Of a stretch of DNA of 64,000 nucleotides, positions 34,825 to 43,723 are shown piece after piece. Location: contig NZ_CP113162.1 in assembly GCF_029030725.1 (NCBI RefSeq), positions 496,001-560,000 on the forward strand, in the 5' to 3' direction. Source of the stretch: [Pseudomonas] carboxydohydrogena. GTDB lineage: Bacteria > Pseudomonadota > Alphaproteobacteria > Rhizobiales > Xanthobacteraceae. Every line of letters starts with the position of its first letter. Position 1 is the first letter of the stretch. The notes beneath the pieces were generated by a model, which was not told the origin of the DNA, did not search any database, and was given only the letters and a program-made list of their open reading frames with translations. Made by a program: the position numbers and the translations under genes.

Positions 34825-35667
34825 ATGCCGCTCTGGAAGATGCCGATCTGGAAAGCGTTTTTGGGCGTATTCGTCCTTTTTCTGGGCGGCACGGCTGGCC
34901 GGGCGGAGCCGCCGAAGCGCGTGGTGTCCTTCAACCTGTGCGCCGACCAGTTGCTGCTGGCGCTGGCCGACCCTTCGCAGATCGCAGCCCTCTCGCCCTA
35001 TGCCACCGACGGCACGCTGTCGGTGACGGCGAAGCAGGGTGCTTCGTTCCCAAAAATCGACTGGAATTCGGAATCGGTGGTCAATCTCGCGCCTGACCTC
35101 GTGCTGTCGGGATTCAGTGACCGGCCGACGCAGGCGATTCTGGCCGCGACGGGGCTGCGCGTGGTGCAGGTCGCGCTGGTGCGCAATCTGGACGAGGCGC
35201 GCGCGCAGGTGCGCGAGATCGCGACATTGCTCGGCCATCCCGAACGCGGCGAGGTGCTGGCCGGCAAACTGCAACGCGCCGAAGACGATCTCAAGGCCGT
35301 AGCGCTGCAACCGCCGCGCACCGCCATCGTCCTGCAACGGGAAGGCTACACCGAAGGTACCGAAAGCCTTGTCGCATCGATGCTGGCGACGGCCGGATTG
35401 AAGCCGCCGCCGAACGCGCGCGGCGGCATCGGCGGCTTCATGGACATGGAAACGCTGCTCACGGCGGGACCGGACATTCTGGTGTTGCAGGAGACGGCGA
35501 AGAACGCCAGCGATCAGGGCGCGCTGTTTCTCACCCATCCGGCGCTGCGCGCGCGCTACGACGAAACCAAACGTATCAGCCTGCCGTCGCGCTACACGCT
35601 GTGCGGCGGCCCGGCCTTGCTCGAAGGTCTCGGCGTGCTGAAGGATGAGCTGAAGAAGCTGCGTTAA
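34825..35667 (+). CDS. Periplasmic substrate-binding protein of the iron-chelate/corrinoid ABC importer
   Basis: A 280-residue class III binding protein (FepB/BtuF fold). A signal peptide (about 1-27, GVFVLFLGGTAGRA) precedes VVSFNLCADQLLLALADPSQIAALSPYA, the typical first lobe with the ligand-gating region. NLAPDLVLSGF follows, then the helical backbone and second lobe (FMDMETLLTAGPDILVLQ, LCGGPALLEGL). It is transcribed divergently from the permease and delivers the ligand to it. The ligand is not determined by sequence. It ends four bases before the convergent modC stop. Confidence 0.88.
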   Translation: MPLWKMPIWKAFLGVFVLFLGGTAGRAEPPKRVVSFNLCADQLLLALADPSQIAALSPYATDGTLSVTAKQGASFPKIDWNSESVVNLAPDLVLSGFSDRPTQAILAATGLRVVQVALVRNLDEARAQVREIATLLGHPERGEVLAGKLQRAEDDLKAVALQPPRTAIVLQREGYTEGTESLVASMLATAGLKPPPNARGGIGGFMDMETLLTAGPDILVLQETAKNASDQGALFLTHPALRARYDETKRISLPSRYTLCGGPALLEGLGVLKDELKKLR

Positions 35668-35671
35668 AACT

Positions 35672-36349
35672 TCAAGCCGGCAGAATGTCCGGGCCGCCCT
35701 GCGCCACGATACGTCCGCGCCTGAGCATCACCACATGGCCCGCGAGACGGCGCGTCTCGTCGGGGTCGTGGCTGACATAGACCATCGGGATATTCTCTTC
35801 GTCGCGCAGCCGCTCGAAATAGGGCAGGATTTCCGCCTTGCGGTCCTGATCGAGCGAGCCGAGCGGCTCGTCCAGCAGCAGGAGACGCGGCTTCGCGAGC
35901 AGCGCGCGGCCGAGCGCGACGCGCTGGCGTTCGCCGCCGGAAAGCTGCCCCGGTCGCCGCGATTGCAGATGGCCGATGTCGAGCAGATCGAGGATGCGCT
36001 TCAGATGCGCGGCATCGGGCGGCAGCTTGTTCATGCGCCGGCCGTAATCGAGATTCTGCGCGACGTTGCGATGAGGAAACAGTCGCGCGTCCTGAAACAC
36101 GTAGCCGATGCGGCGGCGATGGGGCGGCACATGCAGACCCCTCGCGGTGTCATCCACCGTTTCGCCGCCGATGGCGATCGTCCCGCGATCCGGCTTCGAC
36201 AGGCCGGCGATCATGTTGATGATCGAGCTTTTGCCCGCGCCGGAAGGCCCGAACAGGCCGATGACGGGGCTGTCGCTCTGGAATGCGGCTTCGAGCTTCA
36301 ATTCGCCGAGCTGCTTGGTGACGTCGACGCTCAGCATGTCATAGTCCAT
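35672..36349 (-). CDS. modC: Molybdate ABC transporter ATPase ModC, lacking the C-terminal TOBE/Mop domain
   Basis: A 225-residue ATPase with GPSGAGKSSIINMIAGL, the signature LSGGERQRVALGRAL, LLLLDEPLGSLD and VSHDPDETRRLAG. The order modA-modB-modC and the sequence (LFPHRNVAQNLDYGRRM) identify it. Common ModC proteins are about 350 residues, with a C-terminal molybdate-binding TOBE/Mop domain; here the protein ends right after the ATPase core. A separate Mop-type protein is encoded 2.3 kb away at 38624-38833 and may replace the domain. The start overlaps modB by 11 bp; a second ATG at 36337 is also possible. Confidence 0.93.
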   Translation of the reverse strand: MDYDMLSVDVTKQLGELKLEAAFQSDSPVIGLFGPSGAGKSSIINMIAGLSKPDRGTIAIGGETVDDTARGLHVPPHRRRIGYVFQDARLFPHRNVAQNLDYGRRMNKLPPDAAHLKRILDLLDIGHLQSRRPGQLSGGERQRVALGRALLAKPRLLLLDEPLGSLDQDRKAEILPYFERLRDEENIPMVYVSHDPDETRRLAGHVVMLRRGRIVAQGGPDILPA

Positions 36350-37034
36350 GCACGCGGCGCAGCGCGCGGCGCGCGAAGAATTCCGAGGCGATCAGCGCGC
36401 CCACGGCCATGACGGCGGAGATGATGACGAGCCGCAGCGCGGGCAAATCGCCGTCGGGCGTCTGGATCAGTGAATAGATTGCCGATGAAATGGTTTGCGT
36501 CTCGCCGGGGATGTTGGAGACGAAAGTGATGGTGGCGCCGAATTCGCCGAGCGCCTTGGCGAAGCCCAGAATCATGCCGGCGAGAATGCCGGGCAAAGCG
36601 AGCGGCAGCGTCACGGTGAGAAACACCTCCCAGGGAGCCGCCCCGAGCGTGCCCGCGGCCTGTTCGAGCTTGCGGTCGATCGCCTCGATCGACAGCCGCA
36701 TCGGCCGCACCAGCAAGGGAAACGACATCACGCCGCAGGCGAGCGCGGCGCCGGTCCAGCGGAACGAAAACACGATGCCGAGATAGTGGTCGAGGAAGCC
36801 GCCGATGGGGCCTTTGCGCCCGAAGCTCAGCAGCAGCAGATAGCCGGTGACGACGGGCGGCAGCACCAGCGGCAGATGGATCACCGCGTCGAGCATCGCC
36901 TTGCCCCAGAAATCGCGGCGCGCCAGCAGCCACGCCACGGCGATGCCGATCGGCGTGGATACCAGCGTGGCGACGACGGCGACACGGAGCGAAAGCTCGA
37001 TCGCCGTCCACTCTTCGGGAGAAATATCGAACAC
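36339..37034 (-). CDS. modB: Molybdate ABC transporter permease ModB
   Basis: A 231-residue permease with five hydrophobic helices. The EAA coupling loop is seen in EQAAGTLGAAPWEVFLTVTLPLALPGILAG (about 150-180), followed by MILGFAKALGEFGATITFVSN and IPGETQTISSAIYSLIQTP, which are diagnostic of ModB. It lies 18 bp after modA and overlaps modC. Together the three import molybdate for molybdoenzymes such as nitrate reductase or xanthine and formate dehydrogenases. Confidence 0.95.
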   Translation of the reverse strand: MFDISPEEWTAIELSLRVAVVATLVSTPIGIAVAWLLARRDFWGKAMLDAVIHLPLVLPPVVTGYLLLLSFGRKGPIGGFLDHYLGIVFSFRWTGAALACGVMSFPLLVRPMRLSIEAIDRKLEQAAGTLGAAPWEVFLTVTLPLALPGILAGMILGFAKALGEFGATITFVSNIPGETQTISSAIYSLIQTPDGDLPALRLVIISAVMAVGALIASEFFARRALRRVHGL

Positions 37035-37052
37035 GGTCGTGGGCGATATCGC

Positions 37053-37865
37053 TTAGGTCGTCGGCTTGATCAGGTAGCTGAAGCCGTACTTCTCGAAGGT
37101 GGCTTTTGCCGCCGAGCTCTTCAGGAACGACAGATAGTCGGCGGTGCCGTCCTTGGCGGTGGCGGTCGCCGCCACCGGATAGATGATCGGGGGATGCGAA
37201 TCCGCCGGGAAGGTGCCGACGATCTTCACGCCGGGATCGACCTTGGCGTCGGTGGAATAGACGATGCCGAGCACGGCCTCGCCGCGCGACACCAGCGCCA
37301 GAGCGGCGCGGACGTTTTCGGCCATCGCCATTTTCGGCTCGACGGCCTGCCATGCGCCGAGCTTCTCCAGCGCGGCCTTGGCGTATTTGCCGACCGGCAC
37401 GGCCTTGACGTCGCCGGTGGTGACCTTGCCGTCACCGGCGAGCTTGGCCAGATCGAAGCCCTGCTTGATGTCGACGTGGTTGATCTTGGAATCCTTCGGC
37501 GCGATCAGGACGATGCTGTTGCCGAGCAGATCGACGCGGGTCGCCGGGTTCACGCTCTTGTTCTTGATGGCGTAGTCCATCCAGGCGGTGTCGGCCGAGA
37601 TGAAGACGTCGGCGGGCGCGCCCTGTTCGAGCTGCTTGGCGAGCGCGGAGGAGGCCGCGTAGCTCGCGGTGACCTTGTTGCCGGACTTCGCGGCATAGGC
37701 GGCATCGACCTCATCGAGCGCGTTCTTCATCGATGCGGCGGCGAAATTGATGAAGGTCTTGGCCGAGGTTGCGGCGGCGGGCCTGGCATCCTGGGCGAAA
37801 GCCTGCGTGGCGAGCGGGGTGCTGACCAGCGCGGCGGCGAGGAAAATCCGGGAAAACAATTGCAT
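37053..37865 (-). CDS. modA: Molybdate-binding periplasmic protein ModA
   Basis: About 270 residues from the ATG at 37865, with GGAG six bases upstream and a clean signal peptide (QLFSRIFLAAALVSTPLATQAFA). The mature protein shows ModA features: FAAASMKNALDEVDAAYA, ASSALAKQLEQGAPADVFISAD, NSIVLIAP and a late Y-V-A-A segment. It captures molybdate (or tungstate) in the periplasm and hands it to ModBC. It is the first gene of the modABC operon. I see no clear ModE operator upstream, though the short promoter region contains the palindrome GGAGCGCTCC around the ribosome site. Confidence 0.94.
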   Translation of the reverse strand: MQLFSRIFLAAALVSTPLATQAFAQDARPAAATSAKTFINFAAASMKNALDEVDAAYAAKSGNKVTASYAASSALAKQLEQGAPADVFISADTAWMDYAIKNKSVNPATRVDLLGNSIVLIAPKDSKINHVDIKQGFDLAKLAGDGKVTTGDVKAVPVGKYAKAALEKLGAWQAVEPKMAMAENVRAALALVSRGEAVLGIVYSTDAKVDPGVKIVGTFPADSHPPIIYPVAATATAKDGTADYLSFLKSSAAKATFEKYGFSYLIKPTT

Positions 37866-38120
37866 GGAGCGCTCCATATCCTTCCGCCGAAAATCCGGAC
37901 GGAGTCCTGGTGTCAGATGGGAATGTCGGAAAATTGGAAGCGCCGTTCCAAAGGCTTCGGCTGGCTTACGGCGAGCCAAAGCATCGTGCGGGGCGCACCA
38001 TATCAGGCAGGGCGGGCGCGTAAAGGGTCGGTACCGCCGCAGTTTGCCGGTTGCAGAACCATGACAATGCTGTCGCCGGCCACAAGGCGGCTGATTAGGT
38101 GACGCGATGCGGTGACCCCC

Positions 38121-38624
38121 TCAATCGGAGGAGGGCACCACCGCGAGCCTGATCGCATCGGCTGCGACGCCGCTGATCTGCACGGTCGCGGCTCCGGCGG
38201 CGAGATTGAATTTCATGGTCCTGCGGATGCCATTGCAGCCGGTCACGCCGCTAACTTCCGTCGGCTTGAGATAGTTGCCGCCCTGAAGGATATCGATCCA
38301 GGCGGAGTCCGACACGCTGACGGTGTAGATACCGCCCGGAATCTGGCCGAGGCGCAGGTATCCGGCGAAGGTGCCCGGTTTTTGCGTCCGCTCGGAAGGT
38401 TTCGGCAATCCCGCGTCCGCCGCGGGATGCAACGACAGCGTCGCCGCGAAGGGCGGCAGCGTCGGGGCGTCCACGCCCGACTTGAGATTTGGCAAGTCGG
38501 ACGTGGTCAGAAGCGCGCGCTCGCGTGTCACCGGCCATTTGAAATGCTCGCAGCCGGCAGGCTCGGCGGCGCAGGCGGGCGCAAGGCCCAGCATCAGGAT
38601 GGCGACGGCGAGACGCTGGCGCAT
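38121..38624 (-). CDS. Secreted protein of unknown function, coupled to mop
   Basis: A 167-residue protein with a signal peptide (RLAVAILMLGLAPACA) and a mature part rich in beta-forming residues. It has GTFAGYLRLGQIPGGIYTVSVS, WIDILQGGNYLKP, and two Cys that may pair (one at the start, one in GVTGCNGIRRT). I do not recognise the family. Its ATG overlaps the mop stop codon (TGATG), so the two are co-translated, which ties it to molybdenum handling or at least to the same operon. Confidence 0.72.
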   Translation of the reverse strand: MRQRLAVAILMLGLAPACAAEPAGCEHFKWPVTRERALLTTSDLPNLKSGVDAPTLPPFAATLSLHPAADAGLPKPSERTQKPGTFAGYLRLGQIPGGIYTVSVSDSAWIDILQGGNYLKPTEVSGVTGCNGIRRTMKFNLAAGAATVQISGVAADAIRLAVVPSSD

Positions 38625-38833
38625 CAGTTCACCGCGATCATCACGTCGGAAGCCTTGATGACGGCGATGACGCTGTCGCCCTTCTTGATGCCGAGCTCGT
38701 CAACGGCTTCGTTGGTGATCGACGAGGTGACGATCTGGCCGCCGCCGACATCGACGCGGACATGGGACGTGGTCGCGCCCTTGGTGACTTCGACGACTTT
38801 TCCCTTGATCTGGTTTCGTGCACTGATGCGCAT
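38624..38833 (-). CDS. mop: Molbindin (Mop), single TOBE/Mop domain protein
   Basis: A 69-residue protein that is a complete Mop domain: SARNQIKGKVVEVTKGATTS, HVRVDVGGGQIVTSSITNEAV and LGIKKGDSVIAVIKASDVMIA match molbindins, which assemble into hexamers that store molybdate in the cytosol. Since the nearby ModC lacks its own TOBE domain, this stand-alone protein may supply the regulatory or storage role (inference). It is followed by a co-translated secreted protein. It is preceded by about 150 bp with room for its own promoter. Confidence 0.93.
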   Translation of the reverse strand: MRISARNQIKGKVVEVTKGATTSHVRVDVGGGQIVTSSITNEAVDELGIKKGDSVIAVIKASDVMIAVN

Positions 38834-38987
38834 GTCTGTCTCCTTGCATCTGATGGCCCGCCACCCGGCGGGGGCGGGCGCGTGATCTGGGCAGGATCAT
38901 AAATCCTGAAACCGCCGCGAAATGCGGCGTTGCGGCAGGATAGCAGACGGAAGAGGCGGTTCAAATCCTGAGCCGCCCCTGCGACCT

Positions 38988-39575
38988 TTAGTTCTCGACA
39001 CGGTACATTTTTGCCTTGTCGAGCTTGTAGGACCACGCCATCCCGGCATTCTTCCAGCCGTTGACGGAGCGCTGTCCCGCGCGGGGCCCATCCGAGGCGA
39101 GATCGCCTTCGAAGCCTTCCACGACACTGTAGACGTTCTTGAATCCGGCCTCGCTCAGCAGGTTCGCCGACGCGGCGCTGCGGTCGCCGGAGCGGCAGAT
39201 CAGCACGATCGGGCTGTCGCTGGTAAGTCCCTTCGCATTCAGGCGGCGGCGCACTTCGGGAATGAAATCCGGATTGGGCTCCAGCTTCAGCGTGTTCTTG
39301 GCCTGATCGAAGACCGGAATTTCGGGTTCGAGCATGTAAGGCACGTTCGCATCCGCCTGACTCGGCATGCCGAGAAAGACCACTTCGGACGGCGTGCGCA
39401 CGTCGAGGAACAGGCTGTCCTTCGGATGTTTGGCGACGAAGTCGGCGGCTTCCGGCGCGGAGAGATATTTGCCGAGCCTGGTTTGTTTCTGCTTCGGCAC
39501 CGACGCCGGATCGATGGCATACGACGCCGAGATCGTGAGCAGGAATGCAAGCAGGCCGAACAGGAATCGTTTCAT
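38988..39575 (-). CDS. Periplasmic rhodanese-domain protein
   Basis: About 195 residues from the ATG at 39575, followed by a signal peptide (RFLFGLLAFLLTISASYA). One rhodanese domain has the active loop CRSGDRSAAS (Cys in VLICRSGDRS), LFLDVRTPSEVVFLG and VYSVVEGFEGDLAS. Single-domain secreted rhodaneses with this C-terminal NGWKNAGMAWSYKLDKAKMY are often linked to sulfur or sulfide stress and to redox of thiols. The transferred sulfur species is unknown. A TATAAT box inside a palindrome lies upstream, so an ArsR-type regulator is plausible. Confidence 0.88.
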   Translation of the reverse strand: MKRFLFGLLAFLLTISASYAIDPASVPKQKQTRLGKYLSAPEAADFVAKHPKDSLFLDVRTPSEVVFLGMPSQADANVPYMLEPEIPVFDQAKNTLKLEPNPDFIPEVRRRLNAKGLTSDSPIVLICRSGDRSAASANLLSEAGFKNVYSVVEGFEGDLASDGPRAGQRSVNGWKNAGMAWSYKLDKAKMYRVEN

Positions 39576-39686
39576 GAAAGTCTCCCGGAAAACGAGTGAG
39601 GATGGTGTGAGCCGGGCGGGTGGGTCGCATGCGAGAGCACGTCTCGTTGCGCCGATCCTCGGGACACATTCCGGGAGGCTCAATAG

Positions 39687-39718
39687 TTTAGATTATACTA
39701 AATTAGCAATATCTGCAA
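39687..39718 (-). promoter_or_regulatory. Promoter of the rhodanese gene overlapped by an inverted repeat
   Basis: On the minus strand, TTGCAG (39713-39718) and TATAAT (39692-39697) form a sigma70-like promoter with a 15-bp spacer, slightly short. The TATAAT is framed by TTTAG and CTAAA arms (39687-39691, 39698-39702), an inverted repeat with a six-base centre. A repressor bound there would block the -10. The arms also recall half of an Irr box, but spacing differs from it. Confidence 0.45.
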
Positions 39719-39735
39719 CAGCGCGGCGCCGGCAT

Positions 39736-40659
39736 CTAGCGCGCGTCGAGAACAGTGCGGCATGCGGCGGGCAGATCCGCCAGAGTCAGAGGGGGCCTCG
39801 GTTTCGTCGGCACCTTCGGCGGCTTCGGATGCAACACCGCGTCGCTGAACCAGTAAGCGAGGTCGGGGCCGCTGCAATGTTCGTTGTGGTCCGGCGGCGT
39901 TTGCGGCTCGCATCCGGCACTTCCCGCGGGGCATTTGATGCGGATGTGGAAGTGATAATCGTGGCCGTACATCGGCCGGATTTTCGACAGCCAGTGCCGG
40001 TCGCCGGTCGCCTCGCGGCACAGCGCCTTCTTGATCGCGGCGTTGACGAAGATGCGCTCGACCTGCGGAGCTTCGGCGGCGGCGCGAATGACCTTGAGGT
40101 GTTCTGGCGTCCAGACGCGCGGGTCGATGTCGAGGCGATCCTTCCGCACCATCTGCACCGCCGACATGTTCTCGCGCTCCATGCGCGTGAGCGTGCGGTT
40201 CGGCATCGGCGTCAGCCAGATGTCGGCGTCGAGCCCGATCTGGTGGCTGGCGTGGCCGGTGAACATCGGCCCGCCGCGCGGCTGCGACATGTCGCCGACT
40301 AAGAGGCCCGGCCAGCCGAGCTTGTGAGCCTTCGCGGCGAGTTTTTCCAGAAACGCAATAAGCGCGGGATTGCCCCAGTTGCGGTTGCGCGACAGCCGCA
40401 TCACCTGCCAGGTCGGCCCGTCGATCGGCAATTTCTGCGCGCCGGCGAGACAGCCCTTGGAGTAGAAGCCGATCGAACCGGGCGCGAGCTTCGCCGGTGC
40501 AAGTTCGCGCCCGAACAACTGCTTCGCCGCGAGGTGCGGATCGTTCGGATTGGCGAGTGGCGGCAGCGGCTTCGGATCGAGCGTGCCTCTATCCTGCGCA
40601 AGTGTTGCGGAAGACGAGAGGGCGAAGCCGAAAGCGAGAATCAGCCGCAGGGAGTTCAT
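39736..40659 (-). CDS. mepA: Penicillin-insensitive murein endopeptidase MepA
   Basis: A 307-residue LAS-type zinc peptidase that cuts D-Ala-meso-DAP cross-links in peptidoglycan. A signal peptide (LILAFGFALSSSATLA) is followed by FTGHASHQIGLDADIWL, with metal-ligand His and Asp, and by HDYHFHIRI with the other His ligands. The C-terminal part contains CPAGSAGCEPQ with a Cys pair. Length (about 300) and motif spacing agree with MepA. It acts in the periplasm in cell growth. It stands alone, between the rhodanese gene and the yegP-like gene. Confidence 0.95.
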   Translation of the reverse strand: MNSLRLILAFGFALSSSATLAQDRGTLDPKPLPPLANPNDPHLAAKQLFGRELAPAKLAPGSIGFYSKGCLAGAQKLPIDGPTWQVMRLSRNRNWGNPALIAFLEKLAAKAHKLGWPGLLVGDMSQPRGGPMFTGHASHQIGLDADIWLTPMPNRTLTRMERENMSAVQMVRKDRLDIDPRVWTPEHLKVIRAAAEAPQVERIFVNAAIKKALCREATGDRHWLSKIRPMYGHDYHFHIRIKCPAGSAGCEPQTPPDHNEHCSGPDLAYWFSDAVLHPKPPKVPTKPRPPLTLADLPAACRTVLDAR

Positions 40660-40732
40660 GCCGTCTTATAGCCTATTGCGTCACCTCAAACGAGGTATGT
40701 GACCTGTCCCGAAGCTCCCCCGGCATTGCGGC

Positions 40733-40761
40733 AAGAAAAATCCCCGGCACTGGCCGGGGAT
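40733..40761 (-). terminator. Rho-independent terminator behind the YegP-like gene
   Basis: ATCCCCGGC (40740-40748) and GCCGGGGAT (40753-40761) form a nine-base-pair stem with loop ACTG. On the minus strand the stem is followed by a T-rich run (TTTTTCTT, 40740 to 40733). It lies 36 bp after the stop at 40797. Confidence 0.85.
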
Positions 40762-40796
40762 CGGAAATTGTTAAAATACTTTCAAACAGACAGAGT

Positions 40797-40979
40797 TTAC
40801 TTGGTCTGATCCTCGATCGTGGCGCCGGGGGCGTGGGCCTTAATCGATTCGATAGCGCTCATCGCCGAGGCTTTTTGCTTGTAGCCTTGAGAGCCGAACA
40901 TCTCTTCTCCGTTGGACGCACGAAAACGAAACCGGAATTCTCCAGCCTTGTCCGTATAGACCTCGAACTTGTAAGCCAT
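40797..40979 (-). CDS. DUF1508 / YegP-family small protein
   Basis: A 60-residue cytosolic protein with YKFEVYTDKAGEFRFRFRA and SNGEEMFGSQGYKQKASAM, the single YegP (DUF1508) domain that occurs in one or two copies in bacteria. I chose the second ATG (40979) because GGAG lies six bases upstream. The family function is not established. It has its own terminator downstream. Confidence 0.9.
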   Translation of the reverse strand: MAYKFEVYTDKAGEFRFRFRASNGEEMFGSQGYKQKASAMSAIESIKAHAPGATIEDQTK

Positions 40980-41112
40980 TGTCATCTCCGTTGCTCAGGA
41001 TGCGAACGGCAGGAAACGTCACGGGATCAAACAGCGAAGTCAAGTGTATCGTGTCGTTGCGGGTATGATGTGCAGGTCTCGACGGCATTTTTATTTTCGA
41101 GACATGCAGGGC

Positions 41113-42918
41113 TCAGCTATCAACCTTCAAAGCCGCGATGAAGGCTTCCTGCGGAATGTCGACCTTGCCGAACTGCCGCATCTTCTTCTTGCCTTCCTTC
41201 TGCTTCTCCAGAAGTTTGCGTTTGCGGGTGATGTCGCCGCCGTAGCATTTCGCGGTGACGTCCTTGCGCAGCGCGCGCACGGTTTCGCGCGCGATCACCT
41301 TGCCGCCGATCGCCGCCTGAATCGGGATCTGGAACATGTGCGGCGGGATCAGTTCCTTCATCTTCTCGACCATGGCGCGGCCGCGACCTTCGGCGCGCGA
41401 GCGGTGCACCAGCATGGAGAGCGCATCGACCGGCTCGTTGTTGACGAGGATCTGCATCTTCACGAGGTCGGCCGCCTTGTAGTCGGTGAGGTGGTAGTCG
41501 AACGAGGCGTAACCTTTTGATACGGATTTCAGCCGGTCGTAGAAATCGAACACCACTTCGTTGAGCGGCAGTTCGTATTTCGCCATCGCGCGGCTGCCGA
41601 CGTAAGTCAGCTCCTTCTGCGTGCCGCGACGCTCCTGGCAGAGCTTGAGCACCGAGCCGAGATATTCGTCCGGCGTCATGATCGTGGCCTCGATCCACGG
41701 CTCCTCGATCTCGGCGATCTTCACCACGTCCGGCATGTCGATCGGATTGTGGATCTCGATCTCCTGACCGTCGGTGAGGTGCATCTTGTAAATGACGGAC
41801 GGCGCGGTCGCGATCAGGTTGAGGTTGAACTCGCGGCTCAATCGTTCCTGAATGATTTCGAGATGCAACAGGCCGAGGAAGCCGCAGCGGAAGCCGAAGC
41901 CGAGTGCTGCGCTGGTCTCCATCTCGAACGAGAAGCTGGCGTCGTTGAGCCGCAGCTTGCCCATCGCCGCGCGCAGCGTCTCGAAATCGTCGGCATCGAC
42001 CGGGAACAGGCCGCAGAACACCACCGGGATCGCCGGCTTGAAACCCGCCAGCATCTCGGTGACGGGCTTCCTGTCGTCGGTGATGGTGTCGCCAACTCTT
42101 GTATCGGCGACTTCCTTGATCGCGGCGGTGATGAAGCCGACTTCGCCGGGTCCGAGTTCATCGACATTGACCATCTTCGGCGTGAACACGCCGACACGCT
42201 CGATGTCGTAGGCGGCGCCCGTGCCCATCATGCGGATGCGGTCGCCCTTCTTCAGCACGCCATCGACGACGCGCACCAGCACGACGACGCCGAGATAGAC
42301 GTCGTACCATGAGTCCACGAGCAGCGCCTTCAGCGTGGCCTCGCGGTCGCCCTGCGGCGGCGGCAGGCGGGTGACGATGGCTTCCAGCGCGTCAGGGATG
42401 CCGAGGCCGGTCTTGGCCGACACCATGATGGCGTCGGAGGCGTCGATGCCGATCACGTCCTCGATCTGCTGCTTGACCTGCTCGGGTTCGGCGGCAGGCA
42501 GATCGACCTTGTTGAGGACCGGCACGATCTCGAGATTGTTGTCGATGGCCTGATAGACGTTGGCGAGCGTCTGCGCCTCGACGCCCTGCGAGGCGTCGAC
42601 CACCAGCAGCGCGCCTTCGCAGGCGGCGAGGCAGCGGCTGACCTCGTAGGCGAAGTCGACGTGGCCGGGCGTGTCCATCAGGTTGAAGACGTAGTCCTTG
42701 CCGTCCTTCGCCTTGTAGTGGAGGCGGACGGTCTGCGCCTTGATGGTGATGCCGCGCTCGCGCTCGATGTCCATCGAATCGAGCACCTGCTCCTTCATCT
42801 CGCGCTCGGCGAGGCCGCCCGTGGTCTGGATCAGGCGGTCGGCCAGCGTCGATTTGCCATGGTCGATATGGGCGACGATGGAGAAGTTGCGGATGTTGGA
42901 AATCTTGGTGGTTGTCAT
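41113..42918 (-). CDS. lepA: Elongation factor 4 (LepA), back-translocating GTPase
   Basis: A 601-residue translation GTPase, normal length for LepA. The ATG at 42918 gives the standard start ([20 protein letters not shown]). G1 is [10 protein letters not shown]3 is DTPGHVDF, and G4 is NKVDLPA. The LepA-specific C-terminal domain ends [20 protein letters not shown] with QEAFIAAL. It binds the ribosome under ionic or thermal stress and affects translocation and initiation. It stands as a single gene. A longer start (42954) is possible but not needed. Confidence 0.97.
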   Translation of the reverse strand: MTTTKISNIRNFSIVAHIDHGKSTLADRLIQTTGGLAEREMKEQVLDSMDIERERGITIKAQTVRLHYKAKDGKDYVFNLMDTPGHVDFAYEVSRCLAACEGALLVVDASQGVEAQTLANVYQAIDNNLEIVPVLNKVDLPAAEPEQVKQQIEDVIGIDASDAIMVSAKTGLGIPDALEAIVTRLPPPQGDREATLKALLVDSWYDVYLGVVVLVRVVDGVLKKGDRIRMMGTGAAYDIERVGVFTPKMVNVDELGPGEVGFITAAIKEVADTRVGDTITDDRKPVTEMLAGFKPAIPVVFCGLFPVDADDFETLRAAMGKLRLNDASFSFEMETSAALGFGFRCGFLGLLHLEIIQERLSREFNLNLIATAPSVIYKMHLTDGQEIEIHNPIDMPDVVKIAEIEEPWIEATIMTPDEYLGSVLKLCQERRGTQKELTYVGSRAMAKYELPLNEVVFDFYDRLKSVSKGYASFDYHLTDYKAADLVKMQILVNNEPVDALSMLVHRSRAEGRGRAMVEKMKELIPPHMFQIPIQAAIGGKVIARETVRALRKDVTAKCYGGDITRKRKLLEKQKEGKKKMRQFGKVDIPQEAFIAALKVDS

Positions 42919-43021
42919 GCGCGCGGAGATAGCATTTGCGGGATTTTCCGGCAAAGGCCGAATGCCGCTTCGGGACAGAAATAAAGGGGTTTCGCGGGAG
43001 TCGGACGTGCGGCAGGCGGCG

Positions 43022-43318
43022 TTATTCTTCGTCGAACTTGTTCTCCACCAGCGTGGCGATGGCCTCGACCGCTTCCCTGGCCTCGCGGCCGGTGGCGGAA
43101 ACCGTGATCGAGGTTCCGATGCCTGCCGACAGCATCATCAGGCCCATGATCGAGGTGCCGCCGACGCTCTCGCCGTTACGCGTCACCGTGATCTCGGCGT
43201 CGAACTTCTCCGCCATCTGCACGAACTTGGCGGACGCGCGCGCATGCAGGCCGCGCTTGTTGGTGATCGGGATTTCCCGGACGACGGCATCGGCCCGTGA
43301 GGTCTGCTCGTCCGCCAT
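43022..43318 (-). CDS. ptsH: HPr-like phosphocarrier protein of the regulatory PTS
   Basis: A 98-residue HPr-type protein. The phosphorylated His lies in [10 protein letters not shown] (about residue 24) and the regulatory Ser in [11 protein letters not shown] (about residue 56), the target of HPr kinase. It is part of the alphaproteobacterial regulatory PTS with EIIA and HprK encoded upstream; there is no sugar permease in the cluster. This system links nitrogen and carbon status to pckA and ChvGI control. The stop is three bases... it lies directly downstream of the EIIA gene, three bases after its stop. Confidence 0.95.
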   Translation of the reverse strand: MADEQTSRADAVVREIPITNKRGLHARASAKFVQMAEKFDAEITVTRNGESVGGTSIMGLMMLSAGIGTSITVSATGREAREAVEAIATLVENKFDEE

Positions 43319-43321
43319 ATT

Positions 43322-43723
43322 TTATTTTCCGGCCAGAACGCGGCTGGCGATGGTGACGTATTTGCGTCCGGCTTCCTGAGCGGCGGCGATCGCGTCGGGC
43401 AGCGACTTCTCCTCGCGCACCTTGGCGAGCTTCACCAGCATCGGCAGGTTGATGCCCGCGAGCACCTCGACCTTCGGGCGGCTCATGCAGGAGATCGCGA
43501 GGTTCGACGGCGTGCCGCCGAACATGTCGGTGAGGATGGCGACGCCTTCCCCGCTGTCGGCACGCTTGACGGCTTCGATAATATCGCTGCGACACAGATC
43601 GGCATCGTCTTCCGCGCCGATCGTGATCGTTTCGATTTGCTTTTGCGGACCCATGACATGCTCGAGCGCCGCCTTGAACTCGTCGGCAAGACGCCCGTGG
43701 GTCACCAGAACAAGACCAATCAT
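43322..43723 (-). CDS. PTS EIIA component, mannose family (regulatory EIIA-Man)
   Basis: A 133-residue EIIA of the mannose class. The phosphorylated His is in LVLVTHGRLADEF (His about residue 9). The rest matches the fold (GVAILTDMFGGTPSNLAISC, VEVLAGINLPMLVKLAK). I chose the ATG at 43723. Lone EIIA-Man proteins in alphaproteobacteria receive phosphate from HPr and act as regulators rather than in sugar transport. Three bases separate it from ptsH, so they form one operon, with hprK 207 bp upstream. Confidence 0.95.
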   Translation of the reverse strand: MIGLVLVTHGRLADEFKAALEHVMGPQKQIETITIGAEDDADLCRSDIIEAVKRADSGEGVAILTDMFGGTPSNLAISCMSRPKVEVLAGINLPMLVKLAKVREEKSLPDAIAAAQEAGRKYVTIASRVLAGK

